DNA from: Pusillimonas sp. UBA6240
Lineage (GTDB): Bacteria > Pseudomonadota > Gammaproteobacteria > Burkholderiales > Burkholderiaceae_B
Direction: 5' to 3'
Assembly (NCBI GenBank): GCA_002441445.1
Contig: DJWC01000040.1
Location: 1-9,393, forward strand
Length of the DNA stretch: 9,393 nt
This document shows, one piece after another, positions 1 through 7,268 of this stretch; the first letter of the stretch is position 1; each line of letters opens with the position of its first letter. The notes under the pieces were generated by a model, which did no database searches, had not been told where the DNA came from, and saw only the letters and a list, made by a program, of their open reading frames with translations. A program made the position numbers and the translations under genes.

Positions 1-85
1 TCACCTGGAAGGTGCGCGGGCGCAGTATGAGCCAGATGCCGGAGCCCGCCAGCACGCCTATGGCCAGGGCAAGAATGATTTCCAT
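1..85 (-). CDS. mrpC: Mrp antiporter subunit C (MrpC/MnhC/PhaC), N-terminal fragment
   Basis: Only the first 28 codons lie in the window; the gene continues past position 1. The translation begins MEIILALAIGVLAGSG and continues into IWLILRPRTFQV. That is the first membrane helix plus the R-P-R-T loop typical of MrpC, the small three-helix subunit related to NuoK of respiratory complex I. The product is expected to help form the proton/cation path of the Mrp Na+(K+)/H+ antiporter in the inner membrane. Its ATG shares one base with the mrpA stop (TGATG on the minus strand), so the two are very likely translationally coupled in one operon. Further mrp genes (D, E, F, G) are expected to the left but cannot be seen. 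Confidence 0.88.
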   Translation of the reverse strand, partial: MEIILALAIGVLAGSGIWLILRPRTFQV

Positions 86-3018
86 CAGCGATGTCCTTGT
101 TTAGCCGGGGCCGGCGTGGAAATTGGAATCGGCTTCCTGAACAGCCGCAGCGACTGGTGGGCCAGCGCGACCAGCATCAGCACCGTCGCGCCCACCACGA
201 GCATGTAGACGCCGATATCGAACAGCAGCACGCTCGAAACATGGACATGGCCGATGACGGGCAGGAGCACATCGATGCTGATGGCCGACAGAAAGGGCTT
301 GGCGGCCCACCAGACCGACATGGCGGCGCCGCCCGCCGCGAGCAGGCCGCAGGCTATCCAGTATTGCGGATGGATGCGCGGCCGCGCTTCGACCCAGATC
401 ACGCCGCCCACCATATATTGCAGAATGATGGCGGTGGCCATGATGAGGCCGCCCACGAAGCCGCCGCCGGGCAGGTTATGGCCGCGCAGTAGGAAATACA
501 GGGAGATCAGGGCGGCCATGGGCAGCAGCAGCCGCACCAGCACGGCGGGCACTTTCATGACGCCGTCCGGCACGGGGGCCTTGGGATCGGGCTCCGCGAA
601 GCGGCCCAGCAGCCTGGTGCCGTCCAGCGGCCGCTGGCGAGCCTTGGGCAGGCTCATGGTTTCCGGGGGCGGCCGGAAGCGGCGCAGCAGCGCGTAGACG
701 GTCAGGGCGACGATGCCCAGCACAGTGATTTCGCCAAAGGTATCGAAACCCCGGAAGTCCACCAATATGACGTTGACCACGTTGGCGCCGCCGCCCAGCG
801 GCAGGGACTGCTCGACGAAGAACGAGGAAATGCCTTCGGGCAGCGGGCGGGTGAACACGGCGTAAGCGATGGCCGACAGGCCGGCGCCGCTGATGATGGC
901 GATGATCAGGTCGCGGAAGCGCCGGACGAAAGCCCTGACGGTGTTCTGCAACAGGGGCTTGTCGTCGTCCTCGCCCTCGACCCGCGGCGGCAGCCAGCGC
1001 AGGCCCAGCAGGATGAGGACGATGGTGACCACTTCCACGGCAAGCTGCGTCAGGGCGAGATCGGGGGCGGACAGCCAGGCGAAAGTCAGCGCGGTGGCCA
1101 GGCCGGCGCCGCCCGAGAGCAGCAGCGAAGCGGGCCGGTGGTATTTGGCCTGCCTGGCGGCGCTGATGGCGCAGGCCGCGCCCGCCACCCACAGCAGCGC
1201 GAAGAAGGGGTCGATCGCGGTGGAGATTTCAGGCTGCAGCCAGCCGCCCGGCAGCAGGGGCAGCATGGCGACAAAGAAGGTGCACAGGACGGTCAGCAGC
1301 AATTGCGGCTGCAATCGCGGCGAGCGCGTCCAGCTCAACAGGACGACCGACGCCGCGTCCAGTCCTTCGAGCAGGGCTTCGAAGCTGCGGCGCCCGTCGA
1401 GGCGGTAGATCAGCGGCGCCTTGCCGGGCCGGCGCTGCTGGCGCGGCCCCAGCAGCCAGAGCAGGACTATGCCGCCGCCCAAGGCCAGGAAGCTCATGGC
1501 CAGCGGAAGATTGAAGCCATGCCAGACGCGCAGATCGTACTGAGGCATGTCGGCGCCGAGTATGGCCTGCACCGCATTGTGCAGGAAAGGCCCCAGCGTA
1601 TAGCTGGGCAGCATGCCGACCACCAGGCAGGTCAGGACCAGGATGGCGCTGGGTATGAGCATGCGCAAGGGCGGCTCGTGGGGGGCGCGCGGAAGGTCGC
1701 GCGGCGCCGGGCCGAAGAACACCTGAAGGATGAAACGCAGCGAGTACGCCACGCTGAACGCGCCCGCCGCCACGGCGATGGCGGGCAGGGCCGTGCGGCT
1801 GAACCAGTTGCCCGACATGAACACGGTTTCAGCGAAGAACATTTCTTTCGAGATGAAGCCGTTCAGCAGGGGCACGCCCGCCATCGAGGCCGCGGCCACC
1901 ACGGCCAGCGTGGCGGTGATGGGCATGCTGCGGTACAGCCCCGACAGGCGGCTGAGATCGCGCGTGCCGGTTTCATGGTCGACGATGCCGGCGGCCATGA
2001 AGAGCGAGGCCTTGAAGGTGGCGTGATTGATCATGTGGAAGACCGCGGCCACCAGGGCGAGCTTGCTGTCCATGCCCAGCAGCAGCGTGATCAGGCCCAG
2101 GTGGCTGATGGTCGAATACGCAAGCACGCCTTTCATGTCCATCTGGAAGGTGGCGGCATAGGCGCCCAGCGCCAGCGAGACCAAGCCGGCCCCGCCTATG
2201 ATCCAGGCCCATTCCTGGGTGCCGGCGAGCACGGGCCACAGCCGCGCCAGCAGGAACACCCCCGCCTTGACCATGGTGGCCGAGTGCAGGTAAGCCGATA
2301 CCGGCGTGGGCGCCGCCATGGCGTTGGGCAGCCAGACATGGAAGGGGAATTGCGCGCTTTTGCTCAGCGCGCCCAGCGCGATGAGGACCAGGATGGCCGT
2401 ATACCAGGGATGGGTGCGGATGATGTCGCCGGAAGCCAGGACCTGATCCAGGTCGTAGCTGCCCACCACCTGCCCGAGCATCAGCATGCCGGCCAGCAGG
2501 CACAGTCCGCCGGCGCCGGTGATGATCAGCGACATGCGCGCGCCGCGGCGCGCGTCCAGCCGGTGATGCCAATAGGCGATCAGCATGAACGAGGACAGGC
2601 TGGTCAGTTCCCAGAATATGACCAGCTGGATCAGATTGCCCGACAGCACGACCCCCAGCATGGAGCCCATGAAGGCCTGGAAGAAGGAGAAAAAGCGCGG
2701 CACGGGATCCTGCGGAGACAGGTAATAGCGCGCGTACAGCACGATGAGCGCGCCCATCGTGGTGATGATCATGGAAAACAGCCAGGAATAGCCATCCATG
2801 CGCAGGGTGAAATCCATCCCCAGTTCCGGAATCCAGCTTATAGTGGTCTTGACGATGCGGCCGTCCACGGCGTTGGGGAATTCGGTAAACACCAGGACGG
2901 AACAGGCGATCGCCACGAACCCCGCCAGCCAGGCTTCCAGCTTGCGCGCGTTCTCGGGCAGCAATGCAGCGACGATGCTGCCTGCGAAAGGCAGGGCAAG
3001 TATGAATATCAACGACAT
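85..3018 (-). CDS. mrpA: Mrp/Pha-type Na+(K+)/H+ antiporter subunit A fused to subunit B
   Basis: Largest subunit of the multisubunit cation/proton antiporter, an inner-membrane protein of 977 residues from this start. The N-terminal part is a complex-I-like proton-pumping domain (NuoL/M/N family). Conserved charged residues are E137 in FWELTSLSS, K220 in SKSAQFPFHVWLP, K251 in LHSATMVKAG, K336 in HATFKASLF and K391 in NGFISKEMF. The DUF4040/MbhD-like stretch around 640-677 holds SAPDLALTQLAVE (D653, E662). An MbhE-like part around 750-782 has VDFRGFDTFGE. The end, about 825-955, is a full MrpB/MnhB domain with RGHNLPGGGFVGG, so A and B are fused as in rhizobial PhaAB (group 2 Mrp). The reading frame is open up to an ATG at 3099 with a GGAG six bases upstream. 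I prefer 3018 because MSLIFILALPFAGS matches the family start, while the 27 extra codons are AT-rich, use rare codons such as TTA, and overlap a promoter-like sequence. The first 28 codons of mrpC follow with a one-base overlap. Confidence 0.93.
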   Translation of the reverse strand: MSLIFILALPFAGSIVAALLPENARKLEAWLAGFVAIACSVLVFTEFPNAVDGRIVKTTISWIPELGMDFTLRMDGYSWLFSMIITTMGALIVLYARYYLSPQDPVPRFFSFFQAFMGSMLGVVLSGNLIQLVIFWELTSLSSFMLIAYWHHRLDARRGARMSLIITGAGGLCLLAGMLMLGQVVGSYDLDQVLASGDIIRTHPWYTAILVLIALGALSKSAQFPFHVWLPNAMAAPTPVSAYLHSATMVKAGVFLLARLWPVLAGTQEWAWIIGGAGLVSLALGAYAATFQMDMKGVLAYSTISHLGLITLLLGMDSKLALVAAVFHMINHATFKASLFMAAGIVDHETGTRDLSRLSGLYRSMPITATLAVVAAASMAGVPLLNGFISKEMFFAETVFMSGNWFSRTALPAIAVAAGAFSVAYSLRFILQVFFGPAPRDLPRAPHEPPLRMLIPSAILVLTCLVVGMLPSYTLGPFLHNAVQAILGADMPQYDLRVWHGFNLPLAMSFLALGGGIVLLWLLGPRQQRRPGKAPLIYRLDGRRSFEALLEGLDAASVVLLSWTRSPRLQPQLLLTVLCTFFVAMLPLLPGGWLQPEISTAIDPFFALLWVAGAACAISAARQAKYHRPASLLLSGGAGLATALTFAWLSAPDLALTQLAVEVVTIVLILLGLRWLPPRVEGEDDDKPLLQNTVRAFVRRFRDLIIAIISGAGLSAIAYAVFTRPLPEGISSFFVEQSLPLGGGANVVNVILVDFRGFDTFGEITVLGIVALTVYALLRRFRPPPETMSLPKARQRPLDGTRLLGRFAEPDPKAPVPDGVMKVPAVLVRLLLPMAALISLYFLLRGHNLPGGGFVGGLIMATAIILQYMVGGVIWVEARPRIHPQYWIACGLLAAGGAAMSVWWAAKPFLSAISIDVLLPVIGHVHVSSVLLFDIGVYMLVVGATVLMLVALAHQSLRLFRKPIPISTPAPAKQGHR

Positions 3019-3057
3019 GTGGGAAGGGAGGGTTGCAATTGAATGATTCCAGCCTAA

Positions 3058-3086
3058 ATAATACGATATGTTTTGTTCAGCTCCGA
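3058..3086 (-). promoter_or_regulatory. Possible sigma70-type promoter of the mrp operon
   Basis: On the minus strand, TATTAT (3063-3058) matches five of six positions of the -10 consensus. It lies 17 bases from a weak -35-like TCGGAG (3086-3081, three of six). The surroundings at about 3040-3080 are clearly AT-richer than the flanking genes. Transcription would start near 3051, which fits translation from 3018 and not from 3099. This was judged by eye only. Confidence 0.35.
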
Positions 3087-3162
3087 GAAAGCCGTCCATG
3101 GCGGGCTCCGCGCGTGCGCCTGCTGGCTTCTTCGCGCGCAGGTGGCGGCAATTCCGCCCCTA

Positions 3163-3176
3163 TTGACCTAAGTCAA
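3163..3176. promoter_or_regulatory. FNR/ANR/DNR-type box upstream of hemN
   Basis: TTGAC-CTAA-GTCAA is a perfect 5+4+5 inverted repeat. It differs from the FNR consensus TTGAT-N4-ATCAA only by a symmetrical T-to-C/A-to-G change, a variant known from ANR/DNR sites. It sits in the gap between the divergent mrp and hemN genes. Its centre (3169.5) is 41.5 bases before a predicted start point at about 3211, given the -10-like GAAAAT at 3199-3204. That is the standard class II activator position. hemN is a well-known FNR/ANR-activated gene, so low-oxygen induction is the likely role. Confidence 0.85.
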
Positions 3177-3198
3177 GAACAGAAGGGGTCATCGGCGT

Positions 3199-3204
3199 GA
3201 AAAT
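3199..3204 (+). promoter_or_regulatory. Candidate -10 element of the hemN promoter
   Basis: GAAAAT matches four of six positions of TATAAT and lies where a class II FNR-activated promoter would put its -10, with the box taking the place of a -35. Transcription would begin near 3211 and leave a leader of about 76 bases before the ATG at 3287. Confidence 0.5.
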
Positions 3205-3274
3205 GTCGCTCATGCATAGTACCGTTACTGCGCCGGCTGGAAATCAAAGGGCGGGCGGTACAGCGATGCAACCC

Positions 3275-3283
3275 GGAGCAAGG
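3275..3283 (+). promoter_or_regulatory. Ribosome binding site deciding the hemN start
   Basis: GGAGCAAGG lies just before the ATG at 3287. The GGAG ends eight bases upstream, a normal spacing. Two earlier in-frame starts, at 3197 and 3266, lack comparable signals. The one at 3197 also lies inside the predicted promoter, upstream of the expected RNA start. Confidence 0.65.
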
Positions 3284-3286
3284 TCC

Positions 3287-4708
3287 ATGGATGTAAGCAC
3301 CGCGGCATATGACCGCACTACTTTTTTTTCCCCCGATATCGAAATTTCCGAAGCGTTGATACGCCGCTTCGACAGCTCCGGCCCGCGCTATACCTCCTAC
3401 CCGACGGCGGACCGTTTCAAGGCCGCCTACACCGAACAGTCTTATATGGGCTATCTGGCGCAGCGGGCGACCGCGGGCGCGAATCCGCCCCTGTCGGTGT
3501 ATGTGCACCTGCCCTTCTGCGAAAAGCTGTGCTATTTCTGCGCCTGTAACAAGATCATCACCCAGGACCATGGCCGCAGCGCCGAATATCTGGATTATCT
3601 GGAAAAGGAAATGGCAATGGTCGCCGGCCATCTGGGGCCGGACCGCAAGACGGCGCAGCTGCATCTGGGCGGGGGCACGCCGACCTTTCTCAGCGCCGCC
3701 GAGCTCACCCGCCTGATGGACGGCCTGCGCCGCCATTTCGAATTCACCTCCGATGCGGAACTGGGCGTGGAAATCGATCCGCGCACGGTAAACGACGCTA
3801 CCTTGGCCATGCTGGCGGGGCTGGGCTTCAACCGCACCAGTTTCGGCATACAGGATTTCGATCCGGCGGTGCAGGCCGCCGTCAACCGCATCCAGCCCCT
3901 GGATATGGTGGAAAGGGCGCTGCAGGCCAGCCGCAACGCCGGCTTCCAGTCTGTGAACACCGATCTGATCTACGGCCTGCCCAAGCAAAGCGTCGCCAGT
4001 TTCGACCGCACACTCGATGAAGTGCTGCGCCTGTCGCCGGACCGCATCGCCCTGTACAACTACGCCCATCTGCCCAGCCGCTTCAAGGCGCAGCGGCTGA
4101 TCCATGCGGCGGACCTGCCCAGCGCCGAAGAACGCCTGCAGATCTTCCTGCTGTCCACGCGCCGGCTGCTCCAGGCCGGCTATGTGTACATAGGCCTGGA
4201 CCACTTCGCCAAGCCGGACGACGAGCTGAACAAGGCCAGGCTGGACAAAAGCCTGCATCGCAACTTCCAGGGCTATACCACGCGCGCGGAGCTGGACATG
4301 ATCGGCTTCGGCGTGTCCGCCATCGGCAAGGTGGGCGCTTCCTACAGCGCTTCGGTGCGCAGCCTGAATGCTTATTATCATGCGCTGGACGAGGGACGCC
4401 TGCCGATAGAGCGCGGCTTCGATCTCGATGCCGACGACCTGCTGCGGCGCGAGGTCATCATGGACCTGATGTGCAGCATGCCTCTAGATTTTCACGCGCT
4501 GAACCGCGACCACGGCATAGACTTCCTGCGCTATTTCGCGCCCGAGATCGAACGCCTGGCGCCGTTTTCCGAGGCCGGCCTGATCGAACTGGACGAAACC
4601 AGCCTGAAGGTCACGCCCAAGGGGCGCTTGTTCGTGCGCGGCATAGGCATGGTTTTCGACAAATATCTGGCCCAGCCCACGGTGTCGACGTATTCGAAAC
4701 TGATCTGA
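3287..4708 (+). CDS. hemN: Oxygen-independent coproporphyrinogen III dehydrogenase (radical SAM)
   Basis: HemN converts coproporphyrinogen III to protoporphyrinogen IX without O2, using S-adenosylmethionine and a [4Fe-4S] cluster in the cytoplasm. The protein has 473 residues, close to the usual 450-480. After the N-terminal RYTSYPTADRF motif comes the radical-SAM signature VHLPFCEKLCYFCACNK. This has C78-x3-C82-x2-C85 plus the extra C87 found in true HemN rather than HemW. Y72 in VYVHLPFC aligns with the SAM-contacting tyrosine of E. coli HemN. LGGGTPTFL (about 122-130) is the SAM-binding glycine motif, and the HemN C-terminal domain follows to the end. The start is set by the Shine-Dalgarno at 3275-3283; an in-frame ATG at 3197 would add 30 unconserved residues. 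It is preceded by a strong FNR-type box and is probably monocistronic, facing the convergent DUF454 gene 68 bases downstream. Confidence 0.96.
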   Translation: MDVSTAAYDRTTFFSPDIEISEALIRRFDSSGPRYTSYPTADRFKAAYTEQSYMGYLAQRATAGANPPLSVYVHLPFCEKLCYFCACNKIITQDHGRSAEYLDYLEKEMAMVAGHLGPDRKTAQLHLGGGTPTFLSAAELTRLMDGLRRHFEFTSDAELGVEIDPRTVNDATLAMLAGLGFNRTSFGIQDFDPAVQAAVNRIQPLDMVERALQASRNAGFQSVNTDLIYGLPKQSVASFDRTLDEVLRLSPDRIALYNYAHLPSRFKAQRLIHAADLPSAEERLQIFLLSTRRLLQAGYVYIGLDHFAKPDDELNKARLDKSLHRNFQGYTTRAELDMIGFGVSAIGKVGASYSASVRSLNAYYHALDEGRLPIERGFDLDADDLLRREVIMDLMCSMPLDFHALNRDHGIDFLRYFAPEIERLAPFSEAGLIELDETSLKVTPKGRLFVRGIGMVFDKYLAQPTVSTYSKLI

Positions 4709-4776
4709 ATGATATGGATGGGCGTTGCGGACGAGGGACGCGGACGGGCGCTCGGGCCGGGCGCGCGGCTGTCAGC

Positions 4777-5151
4777 CTACCGGCGGGTACTGGCCGGGGC
4801 GGTTTTCTGGCGCAGCAGGTAGATGGTGACGCCGATGCCGGGGATCAGGAGCAGGCCGCGTATCCAGGGCAGGGGCGCGAACCAGGCCGACACCGCCAGC
4901 GAGGCCCACAGCAGGGCCAGCGCCCAGATTTTGGCGCGCAGGGGGATGCCGCGGTTGCTCTGGAAGGCGAGCAGGTAGGGGCCGATGTAGCGGCTGGCCA
5001 TTAGCTGGCGATGCAGGCGTTCGGAGCCCCGCAGGTAGCACGCCGACGCCAGCAGCAGGAACGGGGTGGCGGGCAGCAAAGGCAGGAATATGCCCAATAT
5101 GCCCAGCGCCAGGGCCAGCGTACCGATGATGTTGAGCAGGAGTTTGACCAT
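4777..5151 (-). CDS. DUF454 (YbaN-like) small inner-membrane protein
   Basis: A protein of 124 residues with the DUF454 pattern. It has an N-terminal hydrophobic pair of segments (about 4-38) with GILGIFLPLLPATPFLLLA, then a soluble stretch containing SERLHRQL and YIGPYL. A second hydrophobic hairpin (about 73-112) is followed by a short polar tail. The function of the family is unknown; E. coli YbaN is the reference member. No good Shine-Dalgarno is visible before the ATG. The start is chosen because MVKLLLNIIGTLALALG matches the normal family beginning. It is convergent with hemN and divergent from the Crp/Fnr regulator. A larger open frame of 161 codons overlaps the same stretch but has no membrane or family features, and I treat it as a shadow. 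Confidence 0.85.
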   Translation of the reverse strand: MVKLLLNIIGTLALALGILGIFLPLLPATPFLLLASACYLRGSERLHRQLMASRYIGPYLLAFQSNRGIPLRAKIWALALLWASLAVSAWFAPLPWIRGLLLIPGIGVTIYLLRQKTAPASTRR

Positions 5152-5216
5152 TGCGGGTAGGGGCGCCGGTTTGCGTCGGCAGCGAGGGGCTGCGAGGTGT
5201 AGTGACGATGGCTTTA

Positions 5217-5230
5217 TTGAATTCTAACAA
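5217..5230. promoter_or_regulatory. Weak FNR-like box upstream of the Crp/Fnr regulator gene
   Basis: TTGAA-TTCT-AACAA matches eight of the ten defined positions of TTGAT-N4-ATCAA and keeps the outer TTGA and CAA ends. It lies about 40 bases before the regulator start. The gap is too short for a class II activator arrangement for this gene: the RNA would start inside the Shine-Dalgarno region. If real, it would more likely overlap the promoter and act in negative autoregulation. The evidence is weak. Confidence 0.3.
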
Positions 5231-5269
5231 TTTGCTTGCCTTGCCGCGGCGGGGCATACGGAGGGAGCG

Positions 5270-5950
5270 ATGACGACAGGAAAAGCGCGCATACGGGATT
5301 TTCTCGTCAGGATACCTTTATTCAACGAACTGGACGGCCAGGAGCTGGACCGCATCGCGGCGGGCGCCAGCGAAATCCAGTTGGCGCGCGGGGATATGGT
5401 CTTTCGCCGGGGCGAACCTTGCGTGGGCTTCCACACCGTCGTTTACGGGCAGATCAAGCTGATATTCGTTTCTCCCATGGGCAGCGAAAAAGTGGTGCGC
5501 ATCATCGGCCCCGGCGACAGCTTCGGCGAAGCGCTGATGTTCATGGAGAAGAACTATATCGTTTCCGCGCAGGCGCTGGCCGACACGTTGCTGCTGCATG
5601 TGGGCAAGGCGGCGATCTTCAGGGAAATCGACACCCAGCCGGGCTTTGCGCGCAAGATGCTGGCGGGCCTGAGCCAGCGCCTGCACAGCCTGGTCAGCGA
5701 TGTGGAAGCCTATTCCCTGCGCTCGGGAACGCAGCGGGTAAGCGCCTTCCTGCTCGGCGGCAAGCGCTGCGAGAACGGCCACCAGTTCCGGCTGGACACC
5801 AGCAAGACGGTGATCGCATCCCGCCTGAACCTGACCCCCGAGCATTTTTCACGCATATTGCACGATCTGGGCGCGCAGGGGCTGATACGGGTGAAGGGGC
5901 GCGACATCACCATACTGGATGCCGAGCGGCTGGCTTCGTACCAGGGGTGA
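5270..5950 (+). CDS. Crp/Fnr-family transcriptional regulator, DNR/NnrR-like
   Basis: A DNA-binding regulator of 226 residues. A cyclic-nucleotide-type sensory beta-roll covers about 17-115, with RRGEPCVGFHTVVYGQIKL and the turn GPGDSFGEALMF. The long dimer helix is at about 120-155. A winged helix-turn-helix follows, with TSKTVIASRLNLTPEHFSRI (177-196) and wing GLIRVKGRDITI. E191, S194 and R195 reproduce the E-x-x-S-R signature by which FNR reads TTGA half-sites. The N-terminal cysteine cluster of FNR/ANR is absent: the only cysteines I see are C51 and C167. It is therefore unlikely to sense O2 through [4Fe-4S], and DNR/NnrR-type NO sensing is the best guess. The start is well supported by GGAGG (5260-5264) five bases before the ATG. 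It is divergent from DUF454 and convergent with the NnrS-like gene, with a seven-base gap. FNR-type boxes nearby at 3163 and 7590 are plausible targets. Confidence 0.9.
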   Translation: MTTGKARIRDFLVRIPLFNELDGQELDRIAAGASEIQLARGDMVFRRGEPCVGFHTVVYGQIKLIFVSPMGSEKVVRIIGPGDSFGEALMFMEKNYIVSAQALADTLLLHVGKAAIFREIDTQPGFARKMLAGLSQRLHSLVSDVEAYSLRSGTQRVSAFLLGGKRCENGHQFRLDTSKTVIASRLNLTPEHFSRILHDLGAQGLIRVKGRDITILDAERLASYQG

Positions 5951-5957
5951 TCCGGCC

Positions 5958-7268
5958 TCAGGCCTTCGGCGCCAGCGCGGCGGCGATGTCCCTGCGCGCC
6001 TCCAGGTAGCGCCGCAGGGCCCGCCAGATATTCCAGCACAGCCAGGACGTGGAGGCCGCCATGGCCAGTGCGGCGGCATGCGCGGACAGAGCGGGCCGCA
6101 GGCTGGCCAGCAGCATCAGCACGACGGCCGCGAGATGAATGCGGAATTGCGGCCGGGCGATGTGGTCCGGAATGAAATCCTTGACCTTGGGCACGACCCG
6201 CAAGGCCACCATCAAGTCCTTCTGGGCGTGGTACCACAACAGAAAAGGCAGGATCTTATACAGCATGCCGTTCACCGCCGACCAGGCGAAGCCCACGATG
6301 AACAGCACGCCCAGCAAGACCGACAAATCCGCCACCTGGGCCGCATGCAGCAGCCAGACGGGCGGCGTGGCGGCCAGGCAGGCCAGCGACACGCGCCAGA
6401 ACAGCGTGGTGGTGTCCGGCTCCGGCCGCTTGCGATGGCGCAATAGCTGGAAGGTGACGATCGCGAATACCAGGTAGCAGGCGAGCAGCGCCGCGGCCAG
6501 CACGAAGCCGGCCTCCCATTGGGCGGCCGAAGGCAGCATGGCGTTGGCTGTCAGAACGGCCAGCAGCACGAAAATGGTCAGGGCCAGCCAGCGCGTGACA
6601 GGCCTGGGATAAAGTTCGGTCACCTGGAACATCGGTATGACCTGATAGGCGATGCCGATGACCAGCAGCCCCACCCAGCCCAGCAGGCCCCAGGCGCCGT
6701 GCAGGTTGGTCAGCTGCCGAGGCAGCGGCAGAGCCAGGGCCATGCTGCCCGCCAGCGCCCCGCCCAGCAAGGCGGTGAGCAGCAATGACGCCAGCGCCAG
6801 CCTTACGGCGGACAGTATCTCGGCCGAACCCTTGCTGGCCTGCTTGCGGTCGCGCCACAGCCCGCCGGCCGCGGCGGCCAGGAACCACAGCAGGCCCGCC
6901 AACAGCATGGCCGCGGCCGCGCCGAATAATCGCGGTTCCACCCATAGAAAGCCGGCCGCCAGGGCCAGCGCTCCCAGGCAGAGCAGGCTGTGTACCACGC
7001 CGGCCGTCGCGCGCGGCGCGAGCACGCTGATGCCGGTGGCGACCGGCATCACCTGCATCAGGGCGCCCGCCATGGCGTTGCCCAATACCCCCAGGGTGAA
7101 TAAATGGGTCAGGGCCAGCGCGTAGCCATTCCAGCGCGACGCCAGCGAAACCGGGCCCGCCCAGAGCATCAGCAGGGCGGCGAGCAAGGCGAACAGGGGC
7201 GCGGATGACAGGAAGCGCAGCGGCACGCCCAAAGGGGGCGACGCCTTGAAAGCCAGGGCGCGCTGCAT
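5958..7268 (-). CDS. Polytopic membrane protein, NnrS-like / haem-copper-oxidase-like (tentative)
   Basis: A protein of 436 residues with about 12 hydrophobic segments by eye, so an inner-membrane protein. Histidines sit at positions reminiscent of haem or metal ligands: H55 in ALTHLFTLGVLGNAMAG, H93 in VVHSLLCLG, H190 in NLHGAWGLLGWVG (followed by GIAYQVIPMFQVTELYP), H308, and H347 in ILPFLLWYHAQK. This glycine-rich, His-in-helix style resembles NnrS and the haem-copper oxidase subunit I superfamily, and such genes are found near nitrogen-oxide regulators. I cannot assign it firmly to NnrS, and it could be a separate uncharacterised family. Its ATG overlaps the DUF2249 stop (TGATG) and no Shine-Dalgarno is visible, so translation is probably coupled. 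Expression is likely driven from the FNR-box promoter region at 7590-7603. Its end is only seven bases from the convergent regulator gene. Confidence 0.75.
   Translation of the reverse strand: MQRALAFKASPPLGVPLRFLSSAPLFALLAALLMLWAGPVSLASRWNGYALALTHLFTLGVLGNAMAGALMQVMPVATGISVLAPRATAGVVHSLLCLGALALAAGFLWVEPRLFGAAAAMLLAGLLWFLAAAAGGLWRDRKQASKGSAEILSAVRLALASLLLTALLGGALAGSMALALPLPRQLTNLHGAWGLLGWVGLLVIGIAYQVIPMFQVTELYPRPVTRWLALTIFVLLAVLTANAMLPSAAQWEAGFVLAAALLACYLVFAIVTFQLLRHRKRPEPDTTTLFWRVSLACLAATPPVWLLHAAQVADLSVLLGVLFIVGFAWSAVNGMLYKILPFLLWYHAQKDLMVALRVVPKVKDFIPDHIARPQFRIHLAAVVLMLLASLRPALSAHAAALAMAASTSWLCWNIWRALRRYLEARRDIAAALAPKA

Noticed and set aside
2537..2554. An 18-base perfect palindrome of alternating CG-rich sequence inside mrpA
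   Set aside because: It falls in codons for the Ala-Arg-Arg-Gly-Ala-Arg stretch of MrpA, where GC-rich codon use makes such palindromes likely by chance.
1138..3042. A 634-codon open frame on the plus strand opposite mrpA
   Set aside because: Its translation is rich in His, Gln, Arg and Gly with no family features, the typical shadow of a GC-rich gene on the other strand. The minus-strand MrpA reading is unmistakable.
3173..4381. A 402-codon open frame on the minus strand opposite hemN
   Set aside because: It is antisense to the well-supported hemN, and its translation shows low-complexity His/Gln/Arg composition and no recognisable domain.
4748..4764. GC-rich inverted repeat between the convergent hemN and DUF454 genes as a terminator
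   Set aside because: The stem is short with a wobble pair and no T-run follows on either strand, so it cannot be called a factor-independent terminator.
5954..5964. GGCCTCAGGCC palindrome at the convergent end of the regulator and NnrS-like genes
   Set aside because: The loop would be too small, there is no T-tract, and the sequence overlaps the end of a coding frame.
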